Of a stretch of DNA of 64,000 nucleotides, positions 1 to 10,960 are shown one piece after another. The number at the start of each line of letters is the position of its first letter. Position 1 is the stretch's first letter. Origin of the DNA: Syncephalis fuscata (taxonomy: Eukaryota > Zoopagomycota > Zoopagomycetes > Zoopagales > Piptocephalidaceae); the NCBI GenBank assembly GCA_025786725.1, contig JAHLTZ010000027.1, forward strand, positions 310,001-374,000. Reading direction: 5' to 3'. A program made the translations under genes and the position numbers. The notes under the pieces were generated by a model, which was not told the origin of the DNA, made no database searches, and saw nothing but the letters and a program-made list of their open reading frames with translations.

Positions 1-1016
1 GCAAAAATGGGCTAAGTGAAGAATTAGTAGGATTTAAATTTAATTTGCAATTATATAGAGTGTTCCATGGCTCAATTCGGTCAAGATCGTGTAAAGATTG
101 GACATGGGTCATGGAAATGGCTCGATGCACTGGACGTGTAGCACGCGTTCCAGGTGGAGAGGCTGCGGCTGCAGCTTCATCAGATCCGGATAATGTACTT
201 GTCAGTACAAGTGACGGTCTTGAATTTGTCTACGATCTAGTGCTTGAAGAAGACTTTAACGACGGTCTTTATCACGAAGAAATTGCCGACAAAGAAGACG
301 GTGTAGATGCAGGCGAAATACGTGGTCGTGAATGGCGTATTGCTGTTGAAGAAGTTGAGCGGCTTTATTACAGCTCTTCTGGACGTTTGTTAAATATCGA
401 AGGGGCCAAACACCCAGTGCTTGTATTCAAGGTTGTACGTGGTGCTGGTCGATTAAGGTCGATTGAGCCTGTTCGTCCAAGTACACCGCCGCCACGTGGA
501 TCGTCAGCCGATAATGCCGATGTCGATTGGTTTGCTATTGAGCTTTATCAAGAAGGCGATATGGTTGGCGATGTTTCCGACGAAGAGGATGAAGAGGAAG
601 AGGACGCCATAGAGGACGAAGGCAGCGAAACCATATCGTTAACCGACAAATCTCAGTCTAATAATACAGATACCGCTTCTACTAATAACAAAAAGCAAAA
701 TGATCCATCTCCTTTCTTGTTAGGCTCACCCGCCCCACTACCAATCGATGAAGCATCTAAGCCTACAGCAGCAGCCATGATTGGCACACTCAGTCTACTT
801 GAATTTGTTGTTAGATTAAGTGCACTTGAAGTATGTTTACAACGATCGCATTTAGAAGCACCCGATGAAATGATCAATCTATTCCTTAAAGACGACCAAA
901 TGTCAAAGGATAGTGTTGATATCGATGTGGCTGCGTCAAATGCCACATCTATCAACATTTTTACTGTTATTGCTATTGCTGTGTTTATTCTGATAATGTA
1001 CATTAAATTTAATTAA
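1..1016 (+). CDS. Yrb30-type RanGTP-binding protein paralog, 3' part (copy 1)
   Basis: The reading frame is open from the left edge of the window, so the 5' end lies outside. The protein matches the gene at 9,080-10,960 and belongs with fungal RanGTP-binding proteins of the Yrb30 type, which bind Ran-GTP in nucleocytoplasmic transport. Three zones are visible. Bases 1 to about 101 resemble copy 2 only at protein level (GLSEEL against GLREEW, for example). Bases 102-946 are almost identical to copy 2. The C-terminus then departs abruptly and ends in a hydrophobic stretch, IFTVIAIAVFILIMYI, which could be a tail anchor that copy 2 lacks. An acidic run (DEEDEEEEDA) sits mid-protein. The frame is intact where copy 2 has lost one base. 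It could be a functional paralog or a remnant of one. Confidence 0.6.
   Translation, partial: KNGLSEELVGFKFNLQLYRVFHGSIRSRSCKDWTWVMEMARCTGRVARVPGGEAAAAASSDPDNVLVSTSDGLEFVYDLVLEEDFNDGLYHEEIADKEDGVDAGEIRGREWRIAVEEVERLYYSSSGRLLNIEGAKHPVLVFKVVRGAGRLRSIEPVRPSTPPPRGSSADNADVDWFAIELYQEGDMVGDVSDEEDEEEEDAIEDEGSETISLTDKSQSNNTDTASTNNKKQNDPSPFLLGSPAPLPIDEASKPTAAAMIGTLSLLEFVVRLSALEVCLQRSHLEAPDEMINLFLKDDQMSKDSVDIDVAASNATSINIFTVIAIAVFILIMYIKFN
102..946 (+). repeat. Inverted near-identical tract, left arm (partner 9,366-10,209)
   Basis: This 845-bp tract matches the reverse complement of 9,366-10,209 (844 bp) with only scattered substitutions and one single-base length difference: GATCC here, GACC there. Both edges are abrupt. 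Outside the tract the two genes are homologous but clearly diverged on the left, and unrelated on the right. This pattern fits ectopic gene conversion between paralogs, or a recent partial duplication. Confidence 0.8.
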
Positions 1017-1564
1017 ATACAATCAATTACATTATCAGCACGTATTAATAAAATTCTTAAATATTAAATTGTTAACCAAATGATAATGTTGATATAGTCA
1101 CATTAATATAGCTGCCTAGCTAATAAAGCATATATTACAAGCTTATTGTTAGTATATTTACTTGGTTGTTATTTGCTAGGCATTAAATTTAAATAAACTT
1201 GATTATAACTATACTAGTTTAGTTACATATGTTTAAAATAAAATTGTTCGTTTATTGCTAAAAACTTTTATAGCTGAATAAGTACAACTGAGTGTAGACT
1301 TGTTGCAGACATAACAATCCCATTGAATAAAGAATGAATAAATCAAAATATTGATTGAAAATCGATATTTAAATAAACTAGTCGGCAATTGTTGGATGAT
1401 CTTGATTTTTACCAAAGATATACCTAAAATATATTAAACTGGTAGTCAGATTACGCTAAAATCCCCGTTTTTCTTATCAAATTATCCTTTTATATTTGTA
1501 GATACATACGATAAACGTTACATAGTTAATATTCAGGTTATCAATAACTTTTTTTACTTACAAT

Positions 1565-2200
1565 CTGTTAATATCATAGTGCACACAGTAGACAGTATAT
1601 AGTTGGTTCATGTTTGATTAATATATAATTCCACTTACCCTCTATTAATAGCAAGTTATTAAGCACGCATAACACAAAGTATATATTTACCACATAGTCA
1701 ATTAGTATACAAAGCCATTTACTCCCTATTAGCGCAAACTATTAAACATATGCAGTGTATGATGTGTGTTTAAAGTATAGTTGATTAATCTACAATTTTA
1801 CTTACAAGCTAATAGTATTAATTTATTAGTAAACACACAATTCATATTATTTAATTAGTACGTAATTAATTGATTTATAGTATTACTTACGGTCGATTAA
1901 TATTAAGCTGTTGGAACAAACAGTACATACCATTTAATTAGTGCATAATTAACTGCTTTATAATATTGTTTACCAGCTATTGAGAATAAGTTATTGCTAC
2001 ATACAGTGTATATCATGTAAGTAAGCCATAACTAATTAATAGACAGTAATACTTACTAACTATTGATACAAATTATTGATATAAATTACATGTGATTTGA
2101 TTAACATATGGTCAACTAGTATACAATATAATTTGCCAGCTACTAACACCAAATCGTTGATTATTAACAAGACTCAATTCTAGTAAGTATCCAACTTTGA
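1565..2200. repeat. Degenerate tandem repeat, about 83-bp unit, about 8 copies
   Basis: Units begin with a variant of CTATTAATA..AAGTTATTGA at 1565, 1642, 1726, 1809, 1894, 1977, 2060 and 2140, giving spacings of 77, 84, 83, 85, 83, 83 and 80 bp. Most units contain TAATTAGTACATAATTAA in the middle and end in a variant of TACTTAC. Copies are strongly diverged, so this is an old minisatellite. No coding frame runs through it. Confidence 0.7.
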
Positions 2201-4384
2201 TAATTATTATAAACACAACATATCATGGCGATCTAGATACAACTTAGCATCCACCGTGACTGTAATGGCGACAAGGGTAGCGAGAACGACTTAGACGGCG
2301 GCAATGAAAAGTTTTATGCTGATCTTGATTTGTTAAACAAACAAGTAGAACGAAAAGTAGAGTGTGTCTAGTATAGGGTAGGTAATATTGCTTATTAGAC
2401 GGTAAGTGGGGTGTAACTTTGATATTAATAGTTAGTTACGCAAATTATGAGCTTTATCTAAATTTTTGACTATTATTGGAATTGTTATGTGATAATGAAT
2501 AACATCTTATTTTTTCTAAATTCTTCAGCCATGATTTTCCTACCTTCTTGCAGGGTCTAGTCAGCTGCTTAAACTGCCACATAAGCTACAATGCATTTTA
2601 TAAATTATTAGGCTATTCACATCCAATGTTATTTGTCTTAAACATTTATTGCCATCATTAAAATTTGTGTGTCTTTATTGGTTAATTTCTTGTCAATGCT
2701 ATAGCTATTACAATAACTAATACGCCATTATTCTGTTATCTCATGCTCAACATTGCCATTATCTTGACTCAATTTCAGTGATTACACTAAATTATTAAGC
2801 ATAGTATACTGTATGAAATATGCCATTGGAATGCAATATAAAACAATAAAACACATAGAAAGTGAATTAAAATGATTATATGCAGAATTGCAGCGTACAT
2901 TGCACGTGTACAAATTGCTCAATCCACCATGCAATCCAAAATAAACCTATTGTCCAAAGAAGTATTAATAGTAATTTTAAACCTATTGCATCAGTGCGTA
3001 TTAAATTTATCCATGAGACATAGTATCAAGCATTTATTAGGCCATAGACTACCACCAACCAAATACTTCTTGGCCTTTGGAGTAACAAAGTTGCTTTAAC
3101 CATTGGATTCGGTAATTCATATAAACACCAAGTATTTCTATTTACTTTGGCATGTAGGCAGTATTTAATTTATAATATACATATACATAAGTTATAGTTT
3201 TTGGTGTGTTTTAACTGTACATCAGTGGCAAACAGCATCCACCACTAGCCATGCCTATACATCAATATGTTTATTGTGTTTTCACCAACACCAATTCCCA
3301 TTCCATTTTTTACGCAATGGCACATACATGCTATTAACCAAACTATAGCCGGTTTTCCCCTTCAACAATACAACTCTATTCTAATGAACATATGATACAC
3401 TGAGTTAATGGTAAAATATTATAAATTATTCAATTTTTACTGGTAGCTACGCTACTATAAAATAACATTTTTATTCATATCAATGAACACATTGTTCATT
3501 TTTAGTTAGTGTCACACAGTCTATTCAGTTTACTGTATTTGAACTGTAATAATCAATGACCAATAAAGAAGGGATTTATTAACAAGCAGCATTAACCAGC
3601 CAATAAATTACATTCTGAGCGTTTAGATAAGCGTTATTAAACATCAGAAATTAACGCTATAGGGTGACGCCAGAATAAGGTGTTGCTTGGTCATCTAAGT
3701 CGCGATTTTTAAAACTAGATTCGCAACACTATTATCAACGTTTCGTTAATCAAATCATTTATATTGTTTTTTAATTCATATTTTACTGCTTTTATTACAC
3801 AATTACATTTAAATTATTTTTTATTACTGCTGTGCTTTCATAATATTAGCACAATAATTTCGCATTCAATTTTAAATTAGCGTTTTATTGGTATTTCAAA
3901 GTATTATAATTATAAATAAAGTATTTTATTGCCATGATAACTATTAAAAGTAAAAATATTACAGTTTATGATGCTCGTATCGTTACAATTCTGGTGATAT
4001 AATTATATTGGCATAATTATGTGGCTAAAAAATACTCCATGCATTAGATAAATCTATTGAATAGCCAAATCTACATATCGCTATTGTTAACTGTTTGCAA
4101 TGTTTATTTATAACTATAGTCCGTTGCTATTTTACATCTATTCTGTTTACTAAAAGCAATAGATTAATGCAGCGTTGTCGAATACATAACATTTTAAACT
4201 TTTGTCTAAATAGTTGCCTATAACATGCTAGATTATTAGGCAAAAAATAATTAATTTTACGCTAATATTGCTACAATCAATAGTAAATTTTTTAAAACAC
4301 ATTAGACTATTTAGTTGTATCGACACTAGCAATGGCACCTTTTACATATGATCTGCCTAATATGACCCAACACTCACAAGTAAA
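2201..4384. other. AT-rich intergenic DNA
   Basis: No supportable gene. A less AT-rich island at 2,237-2,371 holds a 44-codon frame without ATG whose composition looks coding (acidic, DGGNEKFYADLDLLNKQ); it may be a relic exon. The rest is AT-rich with frequent stops in all frames. The short spacer at 1,017-1,564 also shows nothing beyond possible polyadenylation signals. Confidence 0.6.
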
Positions 4385-4969
4385 TCAGTAGACTAAAGAC
4401 GATAAATTGTAACAAAATATTTTTAATGCTGATCTAACTCTAGTACTATCCATTATTCGATTTTGATTGTAAGTCGTTGTTTGTTTAGCATATTGGAAAG
4501 TCTTTGGCAAATTATGGTTAAGGCCAAAGTTTTGTGTCCAGTAAGGTACGCCATTACTGCCTATAGCCAGACCACTACCAAAATGCGTAGACTCGGCTAC
4601 TAGGTTTTCATAATGGACAGGTGAATTAATCCAAAAGTCCATGGCTAGTTCCATAGTTTGCTGTCCGTATGCAACGTTCTCCCTTATATAGTTCCACCAG
4701 GCGCCGTCGATGGAGCAGCGCTGCATTAACTCAGGCTCACCAGGGAATGAATGGCCATAATTATTATTATTGGCTTGAACTTGGCTATGGTCCTGTGCAG
4801 CTTTGTTTAGGACAGGATACATTGCAAGTGGTGGAAGCTGTTTTCCAGCGCGGAAGCTGTTGACCTGGCAAAGCATTCCTTCTGGTGTAAAGTCAAATGG
4901 ACTGGCGCTTACTTCAACGACGCTAGCGGCGAATGCGGTAAGCATAACAAGAGTAGTGAGGAATTGCAT
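4385..4969 (-). CDS. Secreted CAP-domain (SCP/PR-1-like) protein
   Basis: A single-exon gene of 194 residues. It opens with a clear signal peptide (MQFLTTLVMLTAFAASVVEVSA). A CAP domain follows: a helix with LNKAAQDHSQ, then RENVAYG, SPVHYENL and YWTQNFG, which match the CAP signature with its histidine, glutamate and second histidine. Secreted fungal CAP proteins bind sterols or other lipids outside the cell and are linked to lipid export and host interaction. The C-terminus after the domain is short and has no recognisable motif. The start is the first Met of the frame and begins the signal peptide directly; a TATA-like box lies about 165 bp upstream. Confidence 0.88.
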   Translation of the reverse strand: MQFLTTLVMLTAFAASVVEVSASPFDFTPEGMLCQVNSFRAGKQLPPLAMYPVLNKAAQDHSQVQANNNNYGHSFPGEPELMQRCSIDGAWWNYIRENVAYGQQTMELAMDFWINSPVHYENLVAESTHFGSGLAIGSNGVPYWTQNFGLNHNLPKTFQYAKQTTTYNQNRIMDSTRVRSALKIFCYNLSSLVY

Positions 4970-5134
4970 TATGATAATGATTGCAAGCTTAAAAGTCGTG
5001 CGTAGTTGTTGGTGCGTTTAGTCGATTTATCAGACTAGCTGTAATCAATAAATGAAAATAGTGGCGTAAGTTGCTGGAGAAGCTGTAGCTTTGTTGGGAT
5101 GCTAAATCAACTATTGACCAGATAAATTGCTGTG

Positions 5135-5142
5135 TATTTATA
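5135..5142 (-). promoter_or_regulatory. TATA-like box upstream of the CAP gene
   Basis: The minus strand reads GAGTATAAATACACAGC here, a good TATA element about 165 bp upstream of the CAP start codon. The spacing is plausible for a fungal promoter; no other evidence. Confidence 0.4.
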
Positions 5143-5199
5143 CTCAATCTCGTAGTAACAGCTACTAAGGGGTGTTTTATGGTTATTATGGCCAAGCGT

Positions 5200-6361
5200 G
5201 TCCTTATTTTTTGTCCTGAGTAGTGTAATAAACAACGCCTCCGATCACGGCATGCTAAAACATAACAGCCCTTAATAGCATAAGATTTAATGTTTCAGGT
5301 AAACAACCAGTTATCACATTTTTATCAAAGCCACACTTTTGCATATTATATTGCCACAACTTGCTAATAGTATTTATGTGTTATAATTATATCGTTTATT
5401 TTTGGTATTAATGATCTTTTGCCAACAAATATACCAACACACCAACTAATGTGCTATATTGTAAAATTGGTTTTATTAATTATTGCATATTGCACGTTTC
5501 ATATTCTTGCGGTATACAAGTTTGCACTCGTTTTATTGCGGCAAAGTTTTGACCCAACCTTCACGGTACTAATTTGAAGTTTCAGGTCTTGCTATTTACC
5601 AATTATAATCTATTGGCTTCATTAAACCAGTACCAGGACCAACTCCTATAAAATTATTCCGGTTATGTTTAGCGCAATACTACCATAGTTAGATGCTATT
5701 GATTTAAAGGTAGCTATCCTTACTATGTATGTATTGGCTCAAGGCATTGTAGTAGACCAATAAACAAATGATTAGACCAATAAACTGGTATTTTATAACT
5801 ATGAAGGTTCCACGCGCAATGCAAACACAATACAACTATTGATTGCAATAGATCCAATTGCTACAATGTGATGCTTTACATATTGCATTAACACACTTTG
5901 TTAGTGTTTTAATATTTGTTTACGATTCGCTTGTTGATAAAATCATATTGTATAATTTATTGTATTGTAGACATAAACAACATTTAGATACAAGTAGTAG
6001 AAATAAATGGTGTTTATTGATATTTGCGCCGGATAAGTAACAAAAAAATGCCTTACTTGCTGTTACCGACAGTAATACGGAAAAGGTAGCCTTGAGTCTA
6101 TCATTGATAGTGTCGCCAAGAATTTCAATCAATACGCACTTGTTATAAAAGTATCTATATTTAATGGTTGTATTGCCGATATTCTTCCTATACCATGTAC
6201 TCATTATTGCTATTAAACAGCTTCTGACAACTGATGGCCAGATTAGCAATACTCAACTATAAACAAAAATATTAGCAGCACATTTAATTGTAAATTACTG
6301 ATTTCAAATAATAATCATATTCAACATTGACTTGCATATTAAAAGGCATTATTACTATTTA
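5200..6361. other. Intergenic DNA with exon-like scraps
   Basis: No complete gene. On the minus strand, 5,679-5,596 reads as a short exon-like frame containing GVGPGTGLMKPIDYNW, preceded by a possible AG acceptor and ended by TAA. A 109-codon minus-strand frame at 5,920-6,249 has no recognisable domain. Both may be remnants; neither can be assembled into a gene. Confidence 0.35.
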
Positions 6362-7627
6362 TTAAAGCGATTGATCATTTAATGCCGTAAGCCATTGCAC
6401 AATATCTATATGTCTCCACTGTTGTGCTAAATAAATTTTCATTAGTATTAGCTTGAATACAGCGTTATTTAGATGATTTCTTACCTAAACTAAGACTTGT
6501 TCGGCCTTGTCGATCCTTCATATTTAATAGTTCTGTTAAATCAGTCTTGGATTGACTTGCTACTGCTTCACATAAATAGCGTGCCATTGATAAATTACCT
6601 TCTTTGATTGCATAATGTAACGGTGTTCAATGATCCCACGTGTCAGGTTGTAGCACCGATAGATGCCATTGCTCAATGGCCAATTTTGCCACCGCTTGAT
6701 CGCCAATCATTGCAGCTAAATGTAATGCATTCCGGCCATTATCATCAGCTACTTGTGCTATATTGCTGTCATGGTGATTGTGTAGCAGTTTAGCAGCCAG
6801 CGCAGCGTGCCCGCCAATAATGGACGCTAGCCAGGGCGTCGTGCCAGCATGATCTCTTTGAGTTAGACTATCAGGTGCGACGGCCAATAATGCTTCTACT
6901 GCCTGGGTAAAGCCTGCTTGTGCCGCCATATGTATAGCTAAACGACCGTTTTGCGATAGAAGTGGAACCAGTGAGGGTGCTGCATTGATTAAATAAAGTG
7001 TTGCCTGTTCGCTTGTGGCTGCAGCTAAATGTAGAACAGTTCTACCATCTTTAATTGCAAGTAATGGGTCGGCACCATGTTTTAATAATAGCTCAAGACT
7101 GGTCAAATCACCTTTAAGCGCTAATTGATTATTATTGTTGTTGTCAGCAATTATATTGATAACTTTCATATTAATATTTACCTGCCAAATGTAATGGTGT
7201 CCACTCGCCGTGTTTTATACCATTAGCACTAGCACCATTATCAAGTAATAGATGCATACTGGTAATATCGCCCATTGCTTCATGTAACGGCTGTCGGCCT
7301 CAATATCAGGTCAGTAAAAATAGTACCAATATCGTCGAGCTATTTACCACGTCGATTAGCTTTATCAACCGATGCATGTTGGCCTAATAGCCACTCAATG
7401 ATATGTATATGATGAGCGCGCGCCGCATGATGCAAAAGTGTGTCGCCTTGCGTATCCGCATAGTTAAGAAGCCAATCGTTTGCTGTTAGTGCTTCCTCTA
7501 ATAGTTTAAGTTCGGTAGGTTCGCAGTTATGTACTAGTCGCAATGCCAGTTTCCATACATTCTTTTGCTCATTCGTTATATTGTCATTGCAAAACTTGCC
7601 ACGACTGATGGTATTAACGTGTGACAT
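6362..7627 (-). pseudogene. Ankyrin-repeat protein, interrupted by one in-frame TGA
   Basis: Four exons (7627-7348, 7298-7182, 7120-6485, 6426-6362) joined at GT-AG introns give 365 residues in one frame. A single TGA at 6,629-6,627 interrupts it. Repeats are obvious: GDTLLHHAARAHHIHIIEWLL, TPLHLAALKGDLTSLELLL, GRTVLHLAAA, GRLAIHMAAQAGFTQAVEALL, GRNALHLAAMIGDQAVAKLAI and, after the stop, TPLHYAIKEGNLSMARYL. The TGA stands exactly where the repeat consensus has glycine before TPLH, so one GGA to TGA change explains it. The remaining frame, splice sites and final repeat are intact, so the lesion is recent, or a sequence error or heterozygous allele. It is a protein-interaction scaffold of unknown partner. 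Confidence 0.8.
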
Positions 7628-7639
7628 TAGTACTCAGCA

Positions 7640-8219
7640 ATAATACCTGTAGTAGACAACAATGAAAAAACGTCATAGAATAGCTATATCTTTTCATTTC
7701 ATCTATTTAAGTTTGTGGACCAGTGTTTTACTTTCCTGTTTGTTCCAGTCCTGCTGTTTTAGCCGGAGTGTTTGTGTTTCTATTGAACTAAGTTTGTACA
7801 CTTTTAGCAATTTTACATCTGGTTGTTTGGACTCTCTTCCTAGCGAGTGCCAATGTGGCTGTCGTAGCTGTGACCATAATTTCTTTATATTAGCAATTTA
7901 TTTAATTGTCTTGTCCATTATGCCAATGTTATTATGCTAATAAAAGTATACTGTACGATTTATTTCATTTAGTGTGATTTATGAGTTAAATGACAGTTTA
8001 TAACAATATTTACGTGGTTGAACTACACATCCAATCTATTGAACATGGTGATGGATGGTGAGTGACATCAAAGTTTAAAATACTCATCATTGTAGATTTA
8101 TTATATATCAAATGTATTACTAAAACCTTTATAGTTTTAGCTGAAACGGTTAAACCATTCAAACCATTCTTGTTCCAATTAAATACAACCATTTTTCTTT
8201 CTGTTTTCTTTAGTCAGTA
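7640..8219. other. Intergenic, upstream of the DUF202 gene
   Basis: No convincing gene. A 92-codon plus-strand frame at 7,662-7,940 is hydrophobic and cysteine-rich without a known domain; I treat it as chance. The stretch includes the dispersed repeat at 8,043-8,103. Confidence 0.4.
8043..8103 (+). repeat. Dispersed 60-bp repeat, copy A
   Basis: Contains GATGGTGAGTGACATCAA, then TCATCATTGTAGATT; it aligns along its whole length with 19,135-19,196 on the same strand. TGATG and CATCA within it could pair into a small stem in both copies. It lies about 120 bp upstream of the DUF202 start. Confidence 0.6.
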
Positions 8220-8913
8220 ATGGCGGAATTAAGACAAAGATCGCCGAATGACACAAAAACAGAATCACCGAATAATAGTAGCAGTAGCAGTAGTGGAGAT
8301 GTACTAAGCAATGCTACACCATCAATATCAACGAACCTGAAACAGTAACATCGAAAAGCTGGTGGAAATCCTGGGATCCATCGTTAACACTGGAAAATAA
8401 AGGCAGTGTTGCCCGTGATCATTTGGGTAAGCAATAGTAGTCATATCATTAATATTTCATTAGTACTAGTGTTATTAATAGTAACTGTATACTGAAATGT
8501 CGCTATTATTCAATTTAAATGAATAATAATTATTATGATGTGTGCTTACAGCAAATGAACGTACTTTTCTTGCCTGGATCCGTACTTCGCTTTCGTTAAT
8601 TACGGTAGGCGTGGCTATTTCACAGCTATTTCGACTACCTGCCAGTGATAAAGATGATCTAGGTAGAACAACGCCTACTGACGGATTTCGCTTACCAAAA
8701 ACGGGTAAAATTCTTGGTGGCACTTTTATTGCACTTGGTATGTGTTTTGTCTTCATGGCTGGATGGAGATACTTTCGAGCACAGTTGGCCATGACACACG
8801 GCATGTTTCCTACAAGTAGAGTACTAGTTATATTCAGTGCTCTACTCGTATTACTGCTACTTATTGGACTACTAATTGTAGTGCTACTTGAACGCAGCTC
8901 TCCAGTTGCGTAA
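8220..8913 (+). CDS. DUF202-domain membrane protein, frame break in exon 1
   Basis: Two exons, 8220-8426 and 8552-8913, with a GT-AG intron. Exon 2 carries the DUF202 signature DHLANERTFLAWIRTSL, with the D-H-L supplied by exon 1, and three membrane segments (about LAWIRTSLSLITVGVAISQL, ILGGTFIALGMCFVFMAGW and VIFSALLVLLLLIGLLIVV). DUF202 proteins are small membrane proteins related to YidH and to the VTC chaperone subunit Vtc1; their function is poorly known. The ATG at 8220 is followed by a Ser-rich leader (SPNNSSSSSSSG), but that frame stops before KSWWKSWDPS, which is in the frame that splices correctly. One lost base near 8,310-8,340, or a small intron with a weak donor, would reconcile them and give about 189 residues. 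Confidence 0.75.
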
Positions 8914-9079
8914 TGGCTAATAACATTAAATAATCAATTACTTTAATAAATAGCAACAGTGTCTTTAATATGCTAGTCAATATTGAAAGATAATACGGCA
9001 AGAATACATTCACACAAACACATAGAACGAGCAAGAATAAAAATGCTTATTGACATCATTTCTTTAGCATTATTTGCTC

Positions 9080-10960
9080 TTATTCGAAAGCAAGAAAGTT
9101 GGGCGGTTTTGGTGGTTTCATTAAAGGTGCAGCTGATGGACCAGCTCGATGTTGTATCGCATGTTTGCCATTAGTAGAACGAAGTGGTGTAGCAAAATTA
9201 TCCGATCCTAAAGAGGCTTGTTTAGACGATGCTGTTATAGTAGTGGCAGTGGCAATAATACGAGGTGATTTATGTGATGGCGAATCAGCTTCTCCTCCTC
9301 GTGCTCCACCTAAATGATTTGATCGTGTAGCTCGACGTGCTGATGAGTGTGGAGTGCCAATTGGCGTGGCATTTGACTCAGCCACATCGATATCAACACT
9401 ATCCTTTGACATTTGGTCGTCTTTAAGGAATAGATTGATCATTTCATCGGGTGCTTCTAAATGCGATCGTTGTAAACATACTTCAAGTGCACTTAATCTA
9501 ACAACAAATTCAAGTAGACTGAGTGTACCAATCATGGCTGCTGCCGTAGGCCTAGATGCTTCATCAATTGGTAGTGGGGCGGGTGAGCCTAACAAGAAAG
9601 GAGATGGTCATTTTGCTTTTTGTTATTAATAAAAGCTGTATCTGTATTATTAGACTGAGATTTGTCGGTTAACGATATGGTTTCGCTGCCTTCATCCTCT
9701 ATGGCGTCCTCTTCCTCTTCATCCTCTTCGTCAGAAACATCGCCAACCATATCGCCTTCTTGATAAAGCTCAATAGCAAACCAATCGACATCGGCATTAT
9801 CGGCTGACGATCCACGTGGCGGCGGTGTACTTGGACGAACAGGCTCAATCGACCTTAATCGACCAGCACCACGTACAACCTTGAATACAAGCACTGGGTG
9901 TTTGGCCCCTTCGATATTTAACAAACGTCCAGAAGAGCTGTAATAAAGCCGCTCAACTTCTTCAACAGCAATACGCCATTCACGACCACGTATTTCGCCT
10001 GCATCTACACCGTCTTCTTTGTCGGCAATTTCTTCGTGATAAAGACCGTCGTTAAAGTCTTCTTCAAGCACTAGATCGTAGACAAATTCAAGACCGTCAC
10101 TTGTACTGACAAGTACATTATCCGGATCTGATGAAGCTGCAGCCGCAGCCTCTCCACCTGGAACGCGTGCTACACGTCCAGTGCATCGAGCCATTTCCAT
10201 GACCCATGTCGAATCTTTAAGCGATTTGGGCCGAATTGAGCCACGGAACATTCGGTAGAACCGCAAATCAAATGCTGGCCATACCCATTCTTCGCGTAGC
10301 CCACCTTCATCGCGGAAACGACGTGCACAGTCAGCCAATGCCGATGAAGCTTGCATTAAACGTGATGGCGATACACTTGTAGGCAAACTTGTACCCAAAT
10401 TCGCACCAGAAGTAGTCAGTGCCAAATTAAGGAATGGCACAGCATCTTCAATACGAGCAAGTAATGCTTTAAGTTCACGCGTTACCCGTGCTACCGATGC
10501 TGCCTCTGCTTCTGCTTCTTCTTCTTCATGTTCACTCTTCTCTTCTGATGCATCTAATTTGGCAGTATCCGCAGCCAACCGTCTAGCAAATCGATCCATA
10601 TCCCGTCTTAATGCTGTAGTTAAATCAAGAACGGATTCAAGTGCTGTATTGCCACGAGCAGCAATAATCTCCACCAAATCAATGGCTGGTGTAACAATTC
10701 GTAGTTTAGTTTCAAAACGATCACGTAAACGCAATAGATCCTCGTTGGCGTCATTATTACGGCGCCCTTGAGAGCGATGTCGCTGACCATGCTGTAGATA
10801 GTTGCTAATTTGTTGCTATAGCAAATAAATCTCAATAAAAAATAGGCAGTAGTAACAAAAAATATATACTTACCACAGCGACACGGCTAGCGGCACCGAA
10901 CGCAGCCCGGCCCACTAACGACACCGTAGTAATGGCAAGCTTGGAGAACAAGTCATCCAT
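9080..10960 (-). CDS. Yrb30-type RanGTP-binding protein (copy 2), one-base frame break
   Basis: Exon 1 (10960-10874) encodes MDDLFSKLAITTVSLVGRAA; exon 2 runs from 10815. The start of exon 2 (TKLRIVTPAIDLVEIIAARG) matches the conserved N-terminal region of fungal Yrb30-like RanGTP-binding proteins, which bind Ran-GTP and affect nucleocytoplasmic transport. A coiled, acidic segment and a long basic/proline-rich C-terminus (GGARGGEADSPSHKSPR) follow. The frame breaks near 9,600: the sequence reads GACC where copy 1 has GATCC, so translation stops early in this sequence. With that base present the protein would be about 607 residues ending at 9,080. I think the gene is functional and the break is likely an error, because the frame downstream is fully open and protein-like. 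Confidence 0.75.
9366..10209 (-). repeat. Inverted near-identical tract, right arm (partner 102-946)
   Basis: 844 bp nearly identical to 102-946 in inverted orientation; see the left arm. The one-base length difference is the frame break in copy 2. Confidence 0.8.

Noticed and set aside
7662-7940. Possible small membrane protein
   Set aside because: Hydrophobic and Cys-rich but without a known domain or partner exon.
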